40,953 bases of DNA. Source: a virus. The stretch is from positions 1-40,953 of IMG/VR virus record IMGVR_UViG_3300025771_000063; one strand, written 5' to 3'. Under the pieces are notes generated by a model. The model was not told the DNA's origin. It ran no database searches and was given only the letters and a program-made list of their open reading frames with translations. Shown here piece by piece: positions 40,741 to 40,953 of this stretch (its first letter is position 1; every line of letters begins with the position of its first letter). The translations under genes and the position numbers were made by a program.

Positions 40741-40953
40741 TTACTCCCTCCAATCGGAAATCGTGACGATGGACTTCAACTCTTCGACAAGAGCCCGACC
40801 CACATCGGTAAATAGAATACCCTGATTATATACCCAATGCTCAATGTCTTGGGAATGATAGAAGGTATCCTCTTCAGTCATCCACCGAAGAGCAGTGGTA
40901 CGGTCACCCGCACCTGCTTCGATAACTGAGGCAATCTCAGCCTCGAACTTACG
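40741..40953 (-). CDS. Partial unknown protein, C-terminal 70 residues (5' end beyond window)
   Basis: The frame is open from the right edge to TAA at 40741-40743. The visible end reads RKFEAEIASVIEAGAGDRTT, then ALRWMTEEDTFYHSQDIEHW and TDVGRALVEELKSIV, mostly helical and acidic. It resembles small unknown phage proteins but I cannot name a family. It is less AT-rich than the baseplate genes. Its stop is followed 2 bases later by the repeat-protein ATG, so the two are coupled. Confidence 0.7.
   Translation of the reverse strand, partial: RKFEAEIASVIEAGAGDRTTALRWMTEEDTFYHSQDIEHWVYNQGILFTDVGRALVEELKSIVTISDWRE
40744..40751 (-). promoter_or_regulatory. Strong ribosome-binding site deciding the repeat-protein start
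   Basis: GGAGGGAG on the minus strand, ending 5 bases before ATG 40738. It overlaps the end of the upstream gene, so that gene's end and this initiation are linked. Confidence 0.75.

Noticed and set aside
1-40953. tRNA genes, photosynthesis genes, integrase or transposase
   Set aside because: I looked for cloverleaf-like stretches and for psbA-like, integrase-like or transposase-like translations and saw none.

Overview
The window is a 41-kb piece of a T4-like contractile-tailed phage (Caudoviricetes, myovirus morphology). The gene content and order resemble marine cyanomyoviruses and pelagimyoviruses: gp48-gp53-hub-gp5-PAAR-gp25-gp6-gp7-gp8, then fibres, then gp13-gp14-gp15-gp16-gp17-gp18-gp19-gp20. 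Most of it is AT-rich with A/T-ending codons, as expected for a phage of an AT-rich marine host. No photosynthesis gene is present, so I cannot choose between a cyanobacterial, SAR11-type or other host.

Layout, read right to left because nearly everything lies on the minus strand: (a) 40.95-39.98 kb, a partial unknown gene and a hexapeptide-repeat beta-helix protein of less AT-rich DNA; (b) 38.72-39.99 kb, the main plus-strand cluster: head-completion nuclease gp4, a GIY-YIG-like protein and an alpha/beta hydrolase; (c) 38.68-26.66 kb, the baseplate: gp48, gp53, gp27-like hub, gp5 without lysozyme, PAAR tip, gp25, gp6, gp7, gp8; (d) 26.65-14.48 kb, a 2090-residue baseplate/fibre protein, tail fibres and two glycine-rich adhesins; (e) 14.45-11.26 kb, an accessory block of a small unknown protein, a sulfotransferase and three Fe(II)/2-oxoglutarate oxygenases; (f) 11.2-1.39 kb, neck, sheath stabiliser, terminase, sheath, tube and portal, with an MscS-like channel and a small membrane protein between the two terminase subunits; (g) 1.39-1, a collagen-like fibre running off the left edge.

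T4-type late promoters (TATAAATA) precede gp48, gp8, the 500-aa fibre, the 121-aa gene (two in tandem), gp13, gp18, gp19 and gp20. One on the plus strand precedes gp4. A clear hairpin terminator separates gp19 from gp20.

The most unusual part is a GC-rich stretch from about 12.73 to 16.14 kb, embedded in AT-rich phage DNA. It carries most of a LamG plus glycine-rich adhesin, a small marine-phage protein, a sulfotransferase and an Fe/2OG oxygenase, coupled by 1-4 base overlaps. The adhesin gene itself alternates between AT-rich and GC-rich blocks in one open frame, and a 27-bp remnant (MAHLAELD-stop) lies at one junction. I read this as a recombined host-recognition cassette, possibly with enzymes that modify fibres or the host surface; that function is inference.
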